Positions 18,301-27,014 of a DNA stretch of 53,591 nt are shown here, in pieces. Source of the stretch: an uncultured Eubacteriales bacterium (GTDB lineage: Bacteria; Bacillota; Clostridia; Oscillospirales; Oscillospiraceae); contig ONEB01000016.1 in the NCBI GenBank assembly GCA_900316745.1, positions 1 to 53,591 on the forward strand, given 5' to 3'. A program made the translations under genes and the position numbers. A model generated the notes under the pieces. It worked only from the letters and a program-made list of their open reading frames with translations. It ran no database searches and had not been told where the DNA came from. Within the stretch, counting starts at the first letter, position 1; the number at the start of each line of letters is the position of its first letter.

Positions 18301-19852
18301 GCTGCTTGAAGTAGCTGAACAGCGGCTGCCGCGCTTCGGAGAGGACTGCAAGCGGGATGTCTGTACCCATGGAGGCGATCGGTTCTGCGCCGTTTTTCGC
18401 CATGGGGATGATGGCTTCCTTCACTTCCTCATAGGTATAGCCAAATGCCTTGTAGAGCTTATCGCGCTGCTCCTGCGTGTGCGTGGGCGGTTTGTGATTC
18501 GGGATTGGGAGGTCTTCGAGGTGAACAAGGTGCTGATCCAGCCACTCGCCGTAAGGGCTCTGGGCGGCATAGCGCTCCTTGAGCTCATCGTCACCGATGA
18601 GGCGCTGCTGCTTCGTGTCTACGAGCAGCATCCGTCCCGGCTGCAGGCGGGATTTGCGCACGATGCTCTCCGCCGGGAGATCGAGCACGCCAACCTCGGA
18701 GGAAAGAATGAGATAGTCGTCCTTCGTCTGATACCAGCGGCAGGGACGCAGACCGTTACGGTCGAGTACTGCACCCACACTGTCACCGTCGGAGAATACG
18801 ATTGCGGCGGGACCGTCCCACGCCTCCATCATCGTGGCGTAATAGGAATAGAAATCGCGTTTCGTCTGCGACATTTTTCGGTCGTTCGCCCACGGCTCCG
18901 GCACCGTCATCATGACCGCCTGCGGCAGTTCGATCCCGTTCATCATGAGAAACTCGAGCGTGTTGTCGAGCATGGCGGAATCCGATCCACGCGCATCTAC
19001 GACGGGGAAAATGCGGTCCATATCCTCGCCGGAGAAGACGGGAGAATGCATCGTCTCCTCGCGGGCGAGCATGCGGTCTGCGTTGCCGCGGATGGTGTTG
19101 ATCTCGCCGTTGTGCATGATGAGGCGGTTCGGGTGCGCGCGCTCCCAACTCGGGTTCGTGTTGGTGGAAAAGCGGGAGTGCACCATCGCCATAGCGCTCT
19201 CGCACTCCGGGTCCTGCAGGTCTTTGTAAAACGCGCGGAGCTGATGGACAAGGAACAATCCTTTGTAGACGATCGTGCGGCTGGAAAAGGAGACAATATA
19301 GGTGCCGATGTCGCTCTGCTCAAACTCGCGCCGGATAATATAGAGCAGGCGGTCAAATTCCAAGCCCTCTGCCACATTCTCCGGTCGGCGCACAAAGCAT
19401 TGACGGATGGCGGGCATGGCGTTTCGCGCAGCCTCGCCCAGCACCTCCGGGCAGACAGGCACCTCACGCCAGCCGAGAAACTCCACGCCATGGCGGCGCA
19501 CAATGATCTCGAGCATCTTTTTCGCCTGCAGGCGCGTTAGCGTGTCCTGCGGGAAGAAGAACATGCCTACGCCGTAGCTGCGCGCTGCGCCAAGCTCTTC
19601 AATGCCGCATTCGGCGGCGGCCTTGACCATGAGCCGGTGCGGAATCTGCATCATGAGCCCCACGCCGTCGCCGGTCTCGCCGCAGGCGTCGCGCCCCGCG
19701 CGATGCTGCAGCTTCTCGACGATCTTGAGCGCGTCATCCACCGTACGGTGGGTCTGCTCGCCGCGCATGCTGATCACTGCGCCGATTCCGCAGGCGTCGT
19801 GCTCAAAGGCGGGATCATAAAGCGGAAATTGCTCGTCTCGGTTGATTTGCAT
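15311..19852 (-). CDS. gltB: Glutamate synthase large subunit
   Basis: A 1513-residue enzyme with an N-terminal class II glutaminase, a central domain, the FMN/[3Fe-4S] synthase domain and a C-terminal beta-helix. The nucleophile is Cys21 in EHDACGIG, exposed after removal of a 20-residue propeptide. The FMN region shows SGYDGGTGAAPGSS, the cluster cysteines are in CCMMRVCNLDTCPVGVATQ, and the beta-helix GXXXG repeats lie near the end (GGVAVILGGTGKNFAAGMSGG). With GS this forms the GS-GOGAT cycle. It has its own promoter without a terminator hairpin, so it seems outside the ANTAR-type leader set. Confidence 0.97.
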   Translation of the reverse strand: MQINRDEQFPLYDPAFEHDACGIGAVISMRGEQTHRTVDDALKIVEKLQHRAGRDACGETGDGVGLMMQIPHRLMVKAAAECGIEELGAARSYGVGMFFFPQDTLTRLQAKKMLEIIVRRHGVEFLGWREVPVCPEVLGEAARNAMPAIRQCFVRRPENVAEGLEFDRLLYIIRREFEQSDIGTYIVSFSSRTIVYKGLFLVHQLRAFYKDLQDPECESAMAMVHSRFSTNTNPSWERAHPNRLIMHNGEINTIRGNADRMLAREETMHSPVFSGEDMDRIFPVVDARGSDSAMLDNTLEFLMMNGIELPQAVMMTVPEPWANDRKMSQTKRDFYSYYATMMEAWDGPAAIVFSDGDSVGAVLDRNGLRPCRWYQTKDDYLILSSEVGVLDLPAESIVRKSRLQPGRMLLVDTKQQRLIGDDELKERYAAQSPYGEWLDQHLVHLEDLPIPNHKPPTHTQEQRDKLYKAFGYTYEEVKEAIIPMAKNGAEPIASMGTDIPLAVLSEARQPLFSYFKQLFAQVTNPPIDAIREKLVTDTAVYLGADGNLLEEREENCAVLQITNPILTSVDLMKIRHMEDRQFHVETISLLYYKRTPLEQAVERLFVACDRAYQKGANILILSDRGVDENHVAIPSLLAVSAVQKYLVRSKKRTAVSLILESAEPRTVHHFAALLGYGAQAINPYLAQECIEELVTLDLLDKDPGAAIADYNHAVLNGIVKIASKMGISTIQSYQGAQIFECVGISRAVIDRYFTGTTSRVEGIGMEEIGEGVEWKHDQAFEPLGLGIDTTLNSVGSHKLRSGPHGEDHMYNPLTIKLLQKAAQEGDYAAFKQYTARVDNLEVPHTLRGLLDVKKDPNGGVPIDEVEPVESIVKRFKTGAMSYGSISQEAHECLAIAMNTLGGKSNSGEGGERPERLSDPIRCSAIKQIASGRFGVTSAYLNSAQELQIKMAQGAKPGEGGHLPGSKVYPWIAKTRYSTPGVSLVSPPPHHDIYSIEDLAQLIFDLKNANRHARISVKLVSEAGVGTVACGVAKAGAQVVLISGYDGGTGAAPGSSIHDAGLPWELGVAEAHQTLVKNGLREQVVIETDGKLMTGRDVAVACMLGAEEFGFATAPLVTLGCCMMRVCNLDTCPVGVATQNPKLRARFAGKPEYVMNFMRFVAEELREFMAAAGVRTVDELVGRSDLLEVRQKRITHRAETVDLSALLVNPYGEDVPHFAPDAVYNFKLEKTKDCAVLLKKLGKSLKATKKGSLELDVSSTDRTFGTLFGSEITRACGDALPEDSYVITCHGGGGQSFGAFIPKGLTLRLEGDSNDGFGKGLSGGKLVVYPPKGSTFRADENIIVGNVALYGATSGKAFIAGVAGERFCVRNSGAAAVVEGVGDHGCEYMTGGVAVILGGTGKNFAAGMSGGVVYVLDENHDLYTRLNKSGLVMSTLSDREDIDLLRELLCQHAKETGSVKANMILTDFEAYIPAFKKIIPKDYAKMVKTIAALEAQGKSREEAEIEAFAQAVNH

Positions 19853-19939
19853 AAATCATTCCCTCAATTCTTGGTCACGATGCGAAAGAAATTGCACTCA
19901 ATTTAGAATTATTAATCAATGCAATTACTTTGTTTTATT

Positions 19940-19968
19940 AAAATACGCCGGATTTTTCCAGCTGTCAA
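19940..19968 (-). promoter_or_regulatory. gltBD promoter
   Basis: On the minus strand TTGACA (19963-19968), 17 bases, TATTTT (19940-19945), followed by an 87-base AT-rich leader with no terminator. An ATTGCA/TGCAAT inverted pair is the only visible structure. Confidence 0.8.
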
Positions 19969-20077
19969 CGCTCTGCGACAGACTGTCGAAAAGTTTGGAA
20001 TGGTTCACAATATTTCGGAAAATGGAAGAAAAAGCCTTGTGCAATAATTTTTGAATTTAACGCAGAAAAGTGCAGAA

Positions 20078-20111
20078 CCCTCCGGCGGGGCGTGAGCAGC
20101 CTGCCGGAGGG
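20078..20111 (-). terminator. Probable terminator after purA
   Basis: CCCTCCGGC and GCCGGAGGG form a 9-bp stem 40 bases past the purA stop. The tail on the minus strand is only moderately T-rich (TTCTGCACTTTT). Confidence 0.55.
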
Positions 20112-20150
20112 GAGTCAAAGGCTCTGGACTTTTGCTGCGGCATGTTTCGC

Positions 20151-21425
20151 TTACCGCATGATAATGGCGTCTCGTTCCGGGCCGACGGAGACATAGCGGA
20201 TGTGGCAGCCGATTGCCTCTTCCGTGTACTCCACATAGCGTCTCGCGGCAGCGGGAAGATCTGCCCAGCGGCGGACGCCGGAGATGTCGCACGCCCATCC
20301 GGGGAGCGTCTGCGTGACGGGCTTTGCCATACCGAGCGCCGCGGGGAACGGAAAGCGGTCGGTGTGCTCGCCGTGAATCTCATACTGCGTGCAGACCGGG
20401 ATCTCGTCGAGATAGCTCAGCACGTCCAGCTTCGTGAGCGCGATTGCCGTCGCTCCCTGCGTCTGCACGCCGTAGCGCGTCGCTACCAGATCCAGCGGGC
20501 CGACGCGGCGGGGGCGCCCGGTCTTGGCGCCGTACTCCCCGCCCGCCTCGCGCAGGCGGTCGGCGGCATTTCCGAAGAGCTCGCAGACGAAGGGACCCTC
20601 GCCGACGCAGGTGGAATACGCCTTGACGACGCCGATCACCTCGTCCAGCTTCGCCGAGGGCAGACCGGAGCCGACCGGGGCATAGGCCGCGATGGCGTTG
20701 GAGGAGGTGGTATAGGGATAGATGCCGTAATCCAGATCGCGCAGAGCGCCGAGCTGGGCCTCAAACAGGAGATTCTTCCCCGCAGCAGAGGCCGCACGGA
20801 GATATTTTCCCGTGTCGCAGATGAAGGGCCGGATCTTCTCGCCGAAGTCGGTAATCCATGCTGTGAGCTCATCCATCGAGCATGGCGCGGCGCCGTAGAC
20901 CCCGGTGAGGGTGAGGTTTTTCCACTCGAGCAGGTCGGCCAGATGCGCCCTGAGTACCTCAGGATAGAAGAGCTCCCCGGCGAGGATCGTCTTCTTCTGA
21001 TACTTATCGGAGTAAAACGGCGCGATGCCCTGCTTCGTGGAGCCGTACTGCTTGTCGCCCAGACGGGCTTCCTCCAGCGCGTCGAGCCGGCGGTGCCATG
21101 GCAGCAGGAGCGAGGCGCGGTCGCTGATCTTGAGATTCTCCGGTGTGATCAAAACGCCTTTTTCGCGCACGTCCTCGATCTCCCGCCAAAGATTTTCCGC
21201 GTCGAGTGCGACACCGTTGCCGAGGATGTTCACTACCCCGGAATGGAACACGCCGGAAGGGAGCAGATGCAGAGCGAACTTCCCGTAGTCGTTCACCACT
21301 GTGTGCCCGGCGTTGCCGCCGCCCTGATAGCGAATGACCACGTCGTAGTCCGCCGTGATCAGATCGACCATGCGGCCCTTGCCCTCGTCTCCCCAGTTGA
21401 TGCCCACAATCGCGCAGGTTTTCAT
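20151..21425 (-). CDS. purA: Adenylosuccinate synthetase
   Basis: Condenses IMP with aspartate using GTP, the committed step to AMP. The 424 residues are full length: catalytic Asp13 and the GTP loop in NWGDEGKGR (Arg replaces the usual final Lys), His41 in GGGNAGHT, and the IMP-site regions GSTKQGIAP and YPYTTSSNAI. It lies 17 bases after the guaA remnant in the operon that begins at asnB, so it should share the asnB leader's nitrogen control. Aspartate rather than glutamine is its nitrogen donor. Confidence 0.95.
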   Translation of the reverse strand: MKTCAIVGINWGDEGKGRMVDLITADYDVVIRYQGGGNAGHTVVNDYGKFALHLLPSGVFHSGVVNILGNGVALDAENLWREIEDVREKGVLITPENLKISDRASLLLPWHRRLDALEEARLGDKQYGSTKQGIAPFYSDKYQKKTILAGELFYPEVLRAHLADLLEWKNLTLTGVYGAAPCSMDELTAWITDFGEKIRPFICDTGKYLRAASAAGKNLLFEAQLGALRDLDYGIYPYTTSSNAIAAYAPVGSGLPSAKLDEVIGVVKAYSTCVGEGPFVCELFGNAADRLREAGGEYGAKTGRPRRVGPLDLVATRYGVQTQGATAIALTKLDVLSYLDEIPVCTQYEIHGEHTDRFPFPAALGMAKPVTQTLPGWACDISGVRRWADLPAAARRYVEYTEEAIGCHIRYVSVGPERDAIIMR

Positions 21426-21442
21426 CGTTGTGTTCCCCCCTG

Positions 21443-21954
21443 TTATTCGTATTCCACCGTTGCCGGCGGCTTTGAAGTGATATCGTACAGCACACGGTTG
21501 ACGCCCGGCACCTCGTTGACAATGCGCCCGGATACGCGGTCCATGAGCTCATACGGCAGGCGCGACCAGTCCGCCGTCATGAAGTCCGAGGTCTGGACGC
21601 CGCGCAGACGGTCAAGAAAGCGGGACTGCGCATTGATCCGGTGAAAATTCAGCTTTCTCCCGGCAAAGGCGGCCTCCGCCTCGTCGCCCTCGTTTTTGCG
21701 CAGAAGACCGTGGTCGACAAAGATGCACGTGAGCTGCTCGCCGACGGCCTCGCTCAGAAGCGCCGCCAGCACCGAGGAATCCACGCCGCCGGAGAGCGCG
21801 AGCAAACAGCGCGCAGTCGGTTTCAAAGGCGGTCTCGGTCTTGCCGTATTCCCGGGCGGCGTCATCCTGCGCCGCGGTGATCTGCCCGCCGAGCAGGTGC
21901 GCGAGCAGCTGGTTATACTGTCCGCCAAAGTCCAGAATCAGTATTGTTTTCCAT
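21443..21954 (-). pseudogene. guaA: GMP synthetase pseudogene with three internal deletions
   Basis: GuaA is normally about 510-520 residues; here about 170 codons hold four disjoint pieces in correct order. The pieces are the GATase start ([15 protein letters not shown]), a later GATase piece ([28 protein letters not shown]), the ATP-pyrophosphatase loop ([18 protein letters not shown] to [10 protein letters not shown]), and the dimerisation tail ([11 protein letters not shown] to KPPATVEYE). The catalytic Cys of the glutaminase and most of the synthetase are lost. The second joint shifts frame, and ATG 21954 is itself out of frame with ILILDFGG by one base in an A run. It overlaps the end of pyrG. 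GMP supply must come from another copy or from salvage. Confidence 0.9.
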
Positions 21955-21956
21955 GC

Positions 21957-23564
<1,608 letters not shown>

Positions 23565-25148
23565 TCAAATGCCGCTCTCGCCGTAGTTGGACAGCACGCG
23601 CGCCGACGGATCATCCACGTCGCAGCCAGGCCAGGTCTTGTTCGGCATCCAGAAGTCGCGAATCATCTGCGCCTGTCCGGGATAGTGCCGCTCGAAGATT
23701 TCTCGATAGAGCAGGCTCTCTTTCGTAAACGGCGGGCAATAATCGTACTGCCTGCATTTTTCGTGAAATTCGGCGTCCGAGTAGAGCGACTCGGCGTAGT
23801 CCTTCAGGTCGTCCACCATAGAGTGTCCAACTGCATCAGAGAACGCAGCCTTCTGCCGCCAGAGGATCTCGTCCGGCAAGAGATGGTCCTCTTCAAACGC
23901 ATGGCGCAGGAGGTATTTCCCCATGCCGTAGGTGTTTAATTTCATCGCCGGGTCGACGGACATGACGCAGCGCACGAAATCGAGATCGCCGAAGGGCACG
24001 CGAGCCTCGAGGGAGTTCATCGAAATGCAGCGATCCGCGCGCAGCACGTCGTACATGTGCAGCTCGTCCACGCGCTTTTTCGCCTCGCGCTGGAACTCCT
24101 CCGGCGAGGGGGCGAAGTCGGTGTATTTATAGCCGAAGAGCTCGTCGCTGATCTCGCCCGTCATCAGCACACGCACATCCGTTCGTTCGTGGATCGCCTT
24201 GCAGCAGAGATACATGCCCATGCTGGCGCGGATCGTGGTGATGTCCCAGGTGCCAAGCATGGCGATGACCTCGTCCAGCGCGTCCAATACATCCTGCCGC
24301 GTCATGTATACCTCTGTATGATCCGCGCCGATGAAGTCGGCAACCATGCTGGCGTATTTGAGATCGATCGCGTCGGTGTCCATGCCGATGGCGAAGGTGC
24401 GGATCGGGCGGTCCAGCAGCCGCGCAGAGATGGCGCAGACGAGGCTGCTGTCCAGCCCGCCGGAGAGCAGAAAGCCCAGCGGCGCGTCGGCGTCGAGCCG
24501 CTTTTCCACGCCGCGGATGAGCTTATCACGGATGCTCCGACAGACGGTCTCAAGATCGTCGTGCACGACGTTCTCCACCTCCGTCACGTCCGCATAGCGG
24601 ACGAAGGCGCCGTCGGCGTAATAGTGTCCCGGCGGGAAGGGACGGATCTCGGCGCAGAGACCGACAAGGTTTTTCGCCTCGCTCGCAAAGACGATGTTCC
24701 CCGCCGCATCATAGCCGTAATAGAGCGGGCGGATGCCGATGGGGTCGCGCGCAGCGATGAAGCGATCTCGCGCTGCGTCATAGAGAATCATGGCAAACTC
24801 TGCGTCAAGCATGGAGAACATACCGAGCCCGTACTCGCGGTAGAGCGGGAGAATGATCTCGCAGTCCGAGCCGCTCTTGAAGGAATAGCCCCTCTGCTCG
24901 AGCATGCTTTTTACCGGGCGGAACCCGTAGAGCTCTCCGTTGCAGACGCACAGATCCCCGTCCAGATGAAACGGCTGCATCCCTGTCTCGTCCAACCCCA
25001 TGATGGCGAGCCTGTGAAAGCAGAGGCATCCCTTCCCCGCAGGCTCGATGCGGGACATGTCCGGCCCGCGGGACTTGGTGCGATTGAAATACGCCCACAC
25101 CTCATTTTCGTCCAGAACCAGTTTCGTAAAGCCCATGATGGAACACAT
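23565..25148 (-). CDS. asnB: Glutamine-hydrolysing asparagine synthetase
   Basis: Makes asparagine from aspartate, ATP and glutamine. The 527-residue product begins with nucleophile Cys2 (MCSIMGF), which fixes the start at ATG 25148; longer in-frame extensions would bury it. The glutaminase domain covers residues 1 to about 190 (LCVCNGELYGF). The synthetase ATP loop is SGGLDSS at 229-235, followed by GMDTDAIDLKYA and the MTGEISDELFGYKY segment. It is first gene of asnB-pyrG-guaA'-purA. A leader of about 200 bases contains an ANTAR-type attenuator and a second structured RNA. Confidence 0.96.
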   Translation of the reverse strand: MCSIMGFTKLVLDENEVWAYFNRTKSRGPDMSRIEPAGKGCLCFHRLAIMGLDETGMQPFHLDGDLCVCNGELYGFRPVKSMLEQRGYSFKSGSDCEIILPLYREYGLGMFSMLDAEFAMILYDAARDRFIAARDPIGIRPLYYGYDAAGNIVFASEAKNLVGLCAEIRPFPPGHYYADGAFVRYADVTEVENVVHDDLETVCRSIRDKLIRGVEKRLDADAPLGFLLSGGLDSSLVCAISARLLDRPIRTFAIGMDTDAIDLKYASMVADFIGADHTEVYMTRQDVLDALDEVIAMLGTWDITTIRASMGMYLCCKAIHERTDVRVLMTGEISDELFGYKYTDFAPSPEEFQREAKKRVDELHMYDVLRADRCISMNSLEARVPFGDLDFVRCVMSVDPAMKLNTYGMGKYLLRHAFEEDHLLPDEILWRQKAAFSDAVGHSMVDDLKDYAESLYSDAEFHEKCRQYDYCPPFTKESLLYREIFERHYPGQAQMIRDFWMPNKTWPGCDVDDPSARVLSNYGESGI

Positions 25149-25198
25149 TCCGATCACACTCCCTGTATGAAAATTTCCCTTCCGGGATGGATACACGG

Positions 25199-25282
25199 AA
25201 AAGCCCTCTCCGGGGCGATGGGAGAAGCATTCGGAGGAGAGTCGAAGACTCCGAACAGGATTGAATTGCCAAAGGAGAGGGC
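25199..25282 (-). ncRNA. Second structured element in the asnB leader
   Basis: On the minus strand GCCCTCTCC (25274-25282) pairs with GGAGAGGGC (25203-25211) and is followed by TTTTCC. Inside is a hairpin, TTCGGAGTC with TTC loop and GACTC...CTCCGAA. Outer stem, TTTGG and GCCCC flanks match the element after nadE at 11570-11663, while interior sequences differ and partly covary. It lies between the ANTAR-type terminator and the start codon, so it could act as a second attenuator or a riboswitch. Ligand unknown. Confidence 0.55.
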
Positions 25283-25294
25283 AGGAATCCGCAA

Positions 25295-25339
25295 GCAAAA
25301 AAAGAGACAAAGACGCCTGAAAAAGACGTCTTTGTCTCT
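25295..25339 (-). promoter_or_regulatory. asnB leader: ANTAR-type hexaloop hairpin inside an intrinsic terminator
   Basis: On the minus strand a long stem (25325-25339 with 25303-25317) followed by seven T forms a terminator starting about ten bases after the -10. The 5' arm folds alone as AGAC, loop AAAGAC, GTCT, with A1 and G4. A second AGGC/GTCT hairpin is possible but its loop lacks A1 and G4. The loop differs from glnN and amt (AACGAC) by one compensated base in the terminator stem. Confidence 0.8.
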
Positions 25340-25348
25340 GATGAAGGC

Positions 25349-25384
25349 ATTGTACACCGGAATGCCCGGACCGTCAATTGTCAA
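25349..25384 (-). promoter_or_regulatory. asnB promoter with the TTGACAATTGAC box
   Basis: On the minus strand the doubled box TTGACAATTGAC is followed by a 17-base spacer from TTGACG (25372-25377) to TACAAT (25349-25354). The box is identical to those of glnN and amt while spacers differ. Confidence 0.85.
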
Positions 25385-25513
25385 ATTGCAAAAACTTCCA
25401 TATCAAAAAGATCTTTGCTTTGACACGAAATCATGATGGGCATTTCTTGCCACGATGTGAACGCTCCAAACATAGGGGTGGTTGTCGAATGTGCGAATCA
25501 CATTTCCCGCCTT

Positions 25514-25579
<66 letters not shown>

Positions 25580-25693
25580 CGAAGCACGAGCGCAGCGAGT
25601 AACGTCAGAAGAAACTCGCTCCATTCCGCCGCCGAACCATGGCTGCGCCGTTGTTCGCCGTCTCCATATCCGTTCCTTTCTTCTTCCTTTCCA

Positions 25694-25728
25694 AATCAAA
25701 TCCGGCGATTTGATTTGGTTTTTTTCTT
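25694..25728 (+). terminator. Plus-strand terminator after the tRNA remnant
   Basis: AAATCAAATC and GATTTGATTT form a 10-bp stem with loop CGGC, followed by a T-rich tail. It has no intact plus-strand gene to serve now and probably ended the former tRNA transcript. Confidence 0.75.
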
Positions 25729-25737
25729 GACGCAAAC

Positions 25738-25764
25738 AGCACCGGGCAATCATCCGGTGCTGTT
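25738..25764 (-). terminator. Terminator of the AlkZ-like gene
   Basis: CAGCACCGG pairs with CCGGTGCTG seven bases past the stop of the minus-strand gene at 25771; the tail TTTGCGTC is a weak T tract. Confidence 0.6.
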
Positions 25765-25770
25765 TCCTAT

Positions 25771-26445
25771 TCACCCGATCAGTTTCGCCAGCGTCTTTTC
25801 TCCCTCGTCCGGCAGGATCCGTTTCAGGTGATCGAGCAGCCGCTCTCTCGATTCCTGCGCCTCGCGCGTGTAGGCGCTGCGGGCATAGTCATAGCCGAGC
25901 ACCTGCTCCGGGGTGGCATACTGCGCGATACCCCAGCCGTAAGGGCGGCCGTATCTGTCCTCGCGATACACAAAATCCGAGATGCACAGATACGTCTGCA
26001 TCTGCAGGCGCGTGATGATGGGATCAAAGCCCTTGGTGCCGCGCCCGTAGCCTGAGGCGAGCTTCAGCCGGTCGGACAGAATCGGGCCGTCCGCCTCCAC
26101 GGCGTCAAACACGGGCTTGTCGGCATAGAACGCCTTTCCCTCGTCGAAGCGGGCGTCAAAATCATAGCCGTCGCGGCGATAGTTTAAGAAGTCCGGCGCG
26201 AGCGCAACGCTGATGAAGCACGCTTTCTTACGATAGAATTTCCCGTACAGGCAGGTCTTCGTGCGCGCGACGGGGCCCTTCCACTCCCACGGCCCGTCCT
26301 CTGTTGCGGAGAACCACAGCTCCGGCGGCGTGCACGCGGCAATGGAAAAGCCCGGGATGTCATTGCGGAAAAACGGCAGGAATCCGACCTCCTGCACCAG
26401 TGCGGTGAGATCCTCCGCACTGCGGATCATCGGCAGACGGATCAT
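25771..26445 (-). CDS. AlkZ-related protein of unknown function
   Basis: A 224-residue cytoplasmic protein resembling a family annotated in gut anaerobes as AlkZ-related, containing GFLPFFRNDIPGFS, WFSATEDGPWEWKGPVA and YDFDARFDEGKA. It has many conserved Trp, Tyr and Asp residues but no catalytic motif I can name. Starting at ATG 26445, its start lies five bases beyond the glyoxalase stop, so the two are cotranscribed; MIRSAEDL a few codons further in is an alternative start. A role in alkylation or glyoxal damage repair alongside the glyoxalase is an attractive guess only. Confidence 0.6.
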   Translation of the reverse strand: MIRLPMIRSAEDLTALVQEVGFLPFFRNDIPGFSIAACTPPELWFSATEDGPWEWKGPVARTKTCLYGKFYRKKACFISVALAPDFLNYRRDGYDFDARFDEGKAFYADKPVFDAVEADGPILSDRLKLASGYGRGTKGFDPIITRLQMQTYLCISDFVYREDRYGRPYGWGIAQYATPEQVLGYDYARSAYTREAQESRERLLDHLKRILPDEGEKTLAKLIG

Positions 26446-26449
26446 GGGC

Positions 26450-26818
26450 TTATTTCTTCGCCGGCACGATCTCGATCCAGTACCCGTCCGGATCGGTGAT
26501 GAAGTAAATGCCCATGCCGGGGTTTTCAAATTCGATGCAGCCCATGGCCTCGTGCTTGGCGTGGGCGGCTTCCATGTCCTCCACCGCCATGGCGAGGTGG
26601 AATTCCTCGTCGCCGAGGTCGTAGGGCTCGGTGCGGTCGACGAGATACGTCAGCTCCAACTCGAAGTTCGTCTCGCCGTCGCCGAGATAGACGAGCTTGA
26701 AGCTGCCGTCCGACGCTATCTTTTCGCGCACGGGCTTGAGCCCCAGAGCCTCATCATAGAATTTCAGGCTGCGCTCCAAATCGAGAACGTTGAAATTGAA
26801 ATGAGTAAAACGAAACAT
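26450..26818 (-). CDS. VOC-family glyoxalase I-like metalloenzyme
   Basis: A 122-residue vicinal-oxygen-chelate protein; lactoylglutathione lyase-type enzymes isomerise the hemithioacetal of methylglyoxal. Two beta-alpha-beta-beta-beta modules are visible, with metal ligands at His5 (THFNFNV), Glu in FELELTYL, His in EEFHLAMAVED and Glu in GYWIEIVP. ATG 26818 with AAAGGAGGAA site fixes the start. It has its own promoter (26855-26883, minus strand) and leads the AlkZ-like gene. It diverges from glgB. Confidence 0.88.
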   Translation of the reverse strand: MFRFTHFNFNVLDLERSLKFYDEALGLKPVREKIASDGSFKLVYLGDGETNFELELTYLVDRTEPYDLGDEEFHLAMAVEDMEAAHAKHEAMGCIEFENPGMGIYFITDPDGYWIEIVPAKK

Positions 26819-26854
26819 GGGTTGTTCCTCCTTTGGTCCGAATTCTTTGTTTTC

Positions 26855-26883
26855 AGTATAATCGCAGCACGGGAAAAAGTCAA
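26855..26883 (-). promoter_or_regulatory. Promoter of the glyoxalase gene
   Basis: On the minus strand TTGACT (26878-26883), 17 bases, TATACT (26855-26860). Confidence 0.85.
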
Positions 26884-26929
26884 AGGCAGGATCTGTGCGT
26901 TTTTGACGGGAAAAACCCAAAAAACAGGG

Positions 26930-26958
26930 TTGGAATTCGAGCTGTTTACCGTTATAAT
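26930..26958 (+). promoter_or_regulatory. Promoter of glgB
   Basis: TTGGAA (26930-26935), 17 bases, TATAAT (26953-26958), with a 56-base leader to the ATG. Confidence 0.75.
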
Positions 26959-27014
26959 ATGATTAGCTTGGTATCAATACGACCGATCCGTTCCGGAGAA
27001 AGAAAGAGGAGACT

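Noticed and set aside
25199-25282. T-box or S-box riboswitch in the asnB leader
   Set aside because: No T-box TGGNACCGCG-type sequence and no S-box core could be found; the element is left as an unknown structured RNA.
24057-25436. A 459-residue plus-strand open frame over asnB and its leader
   Set aside because: It is antisense to asnB, passes through its promoter and terminator, and has no recognisable domain.
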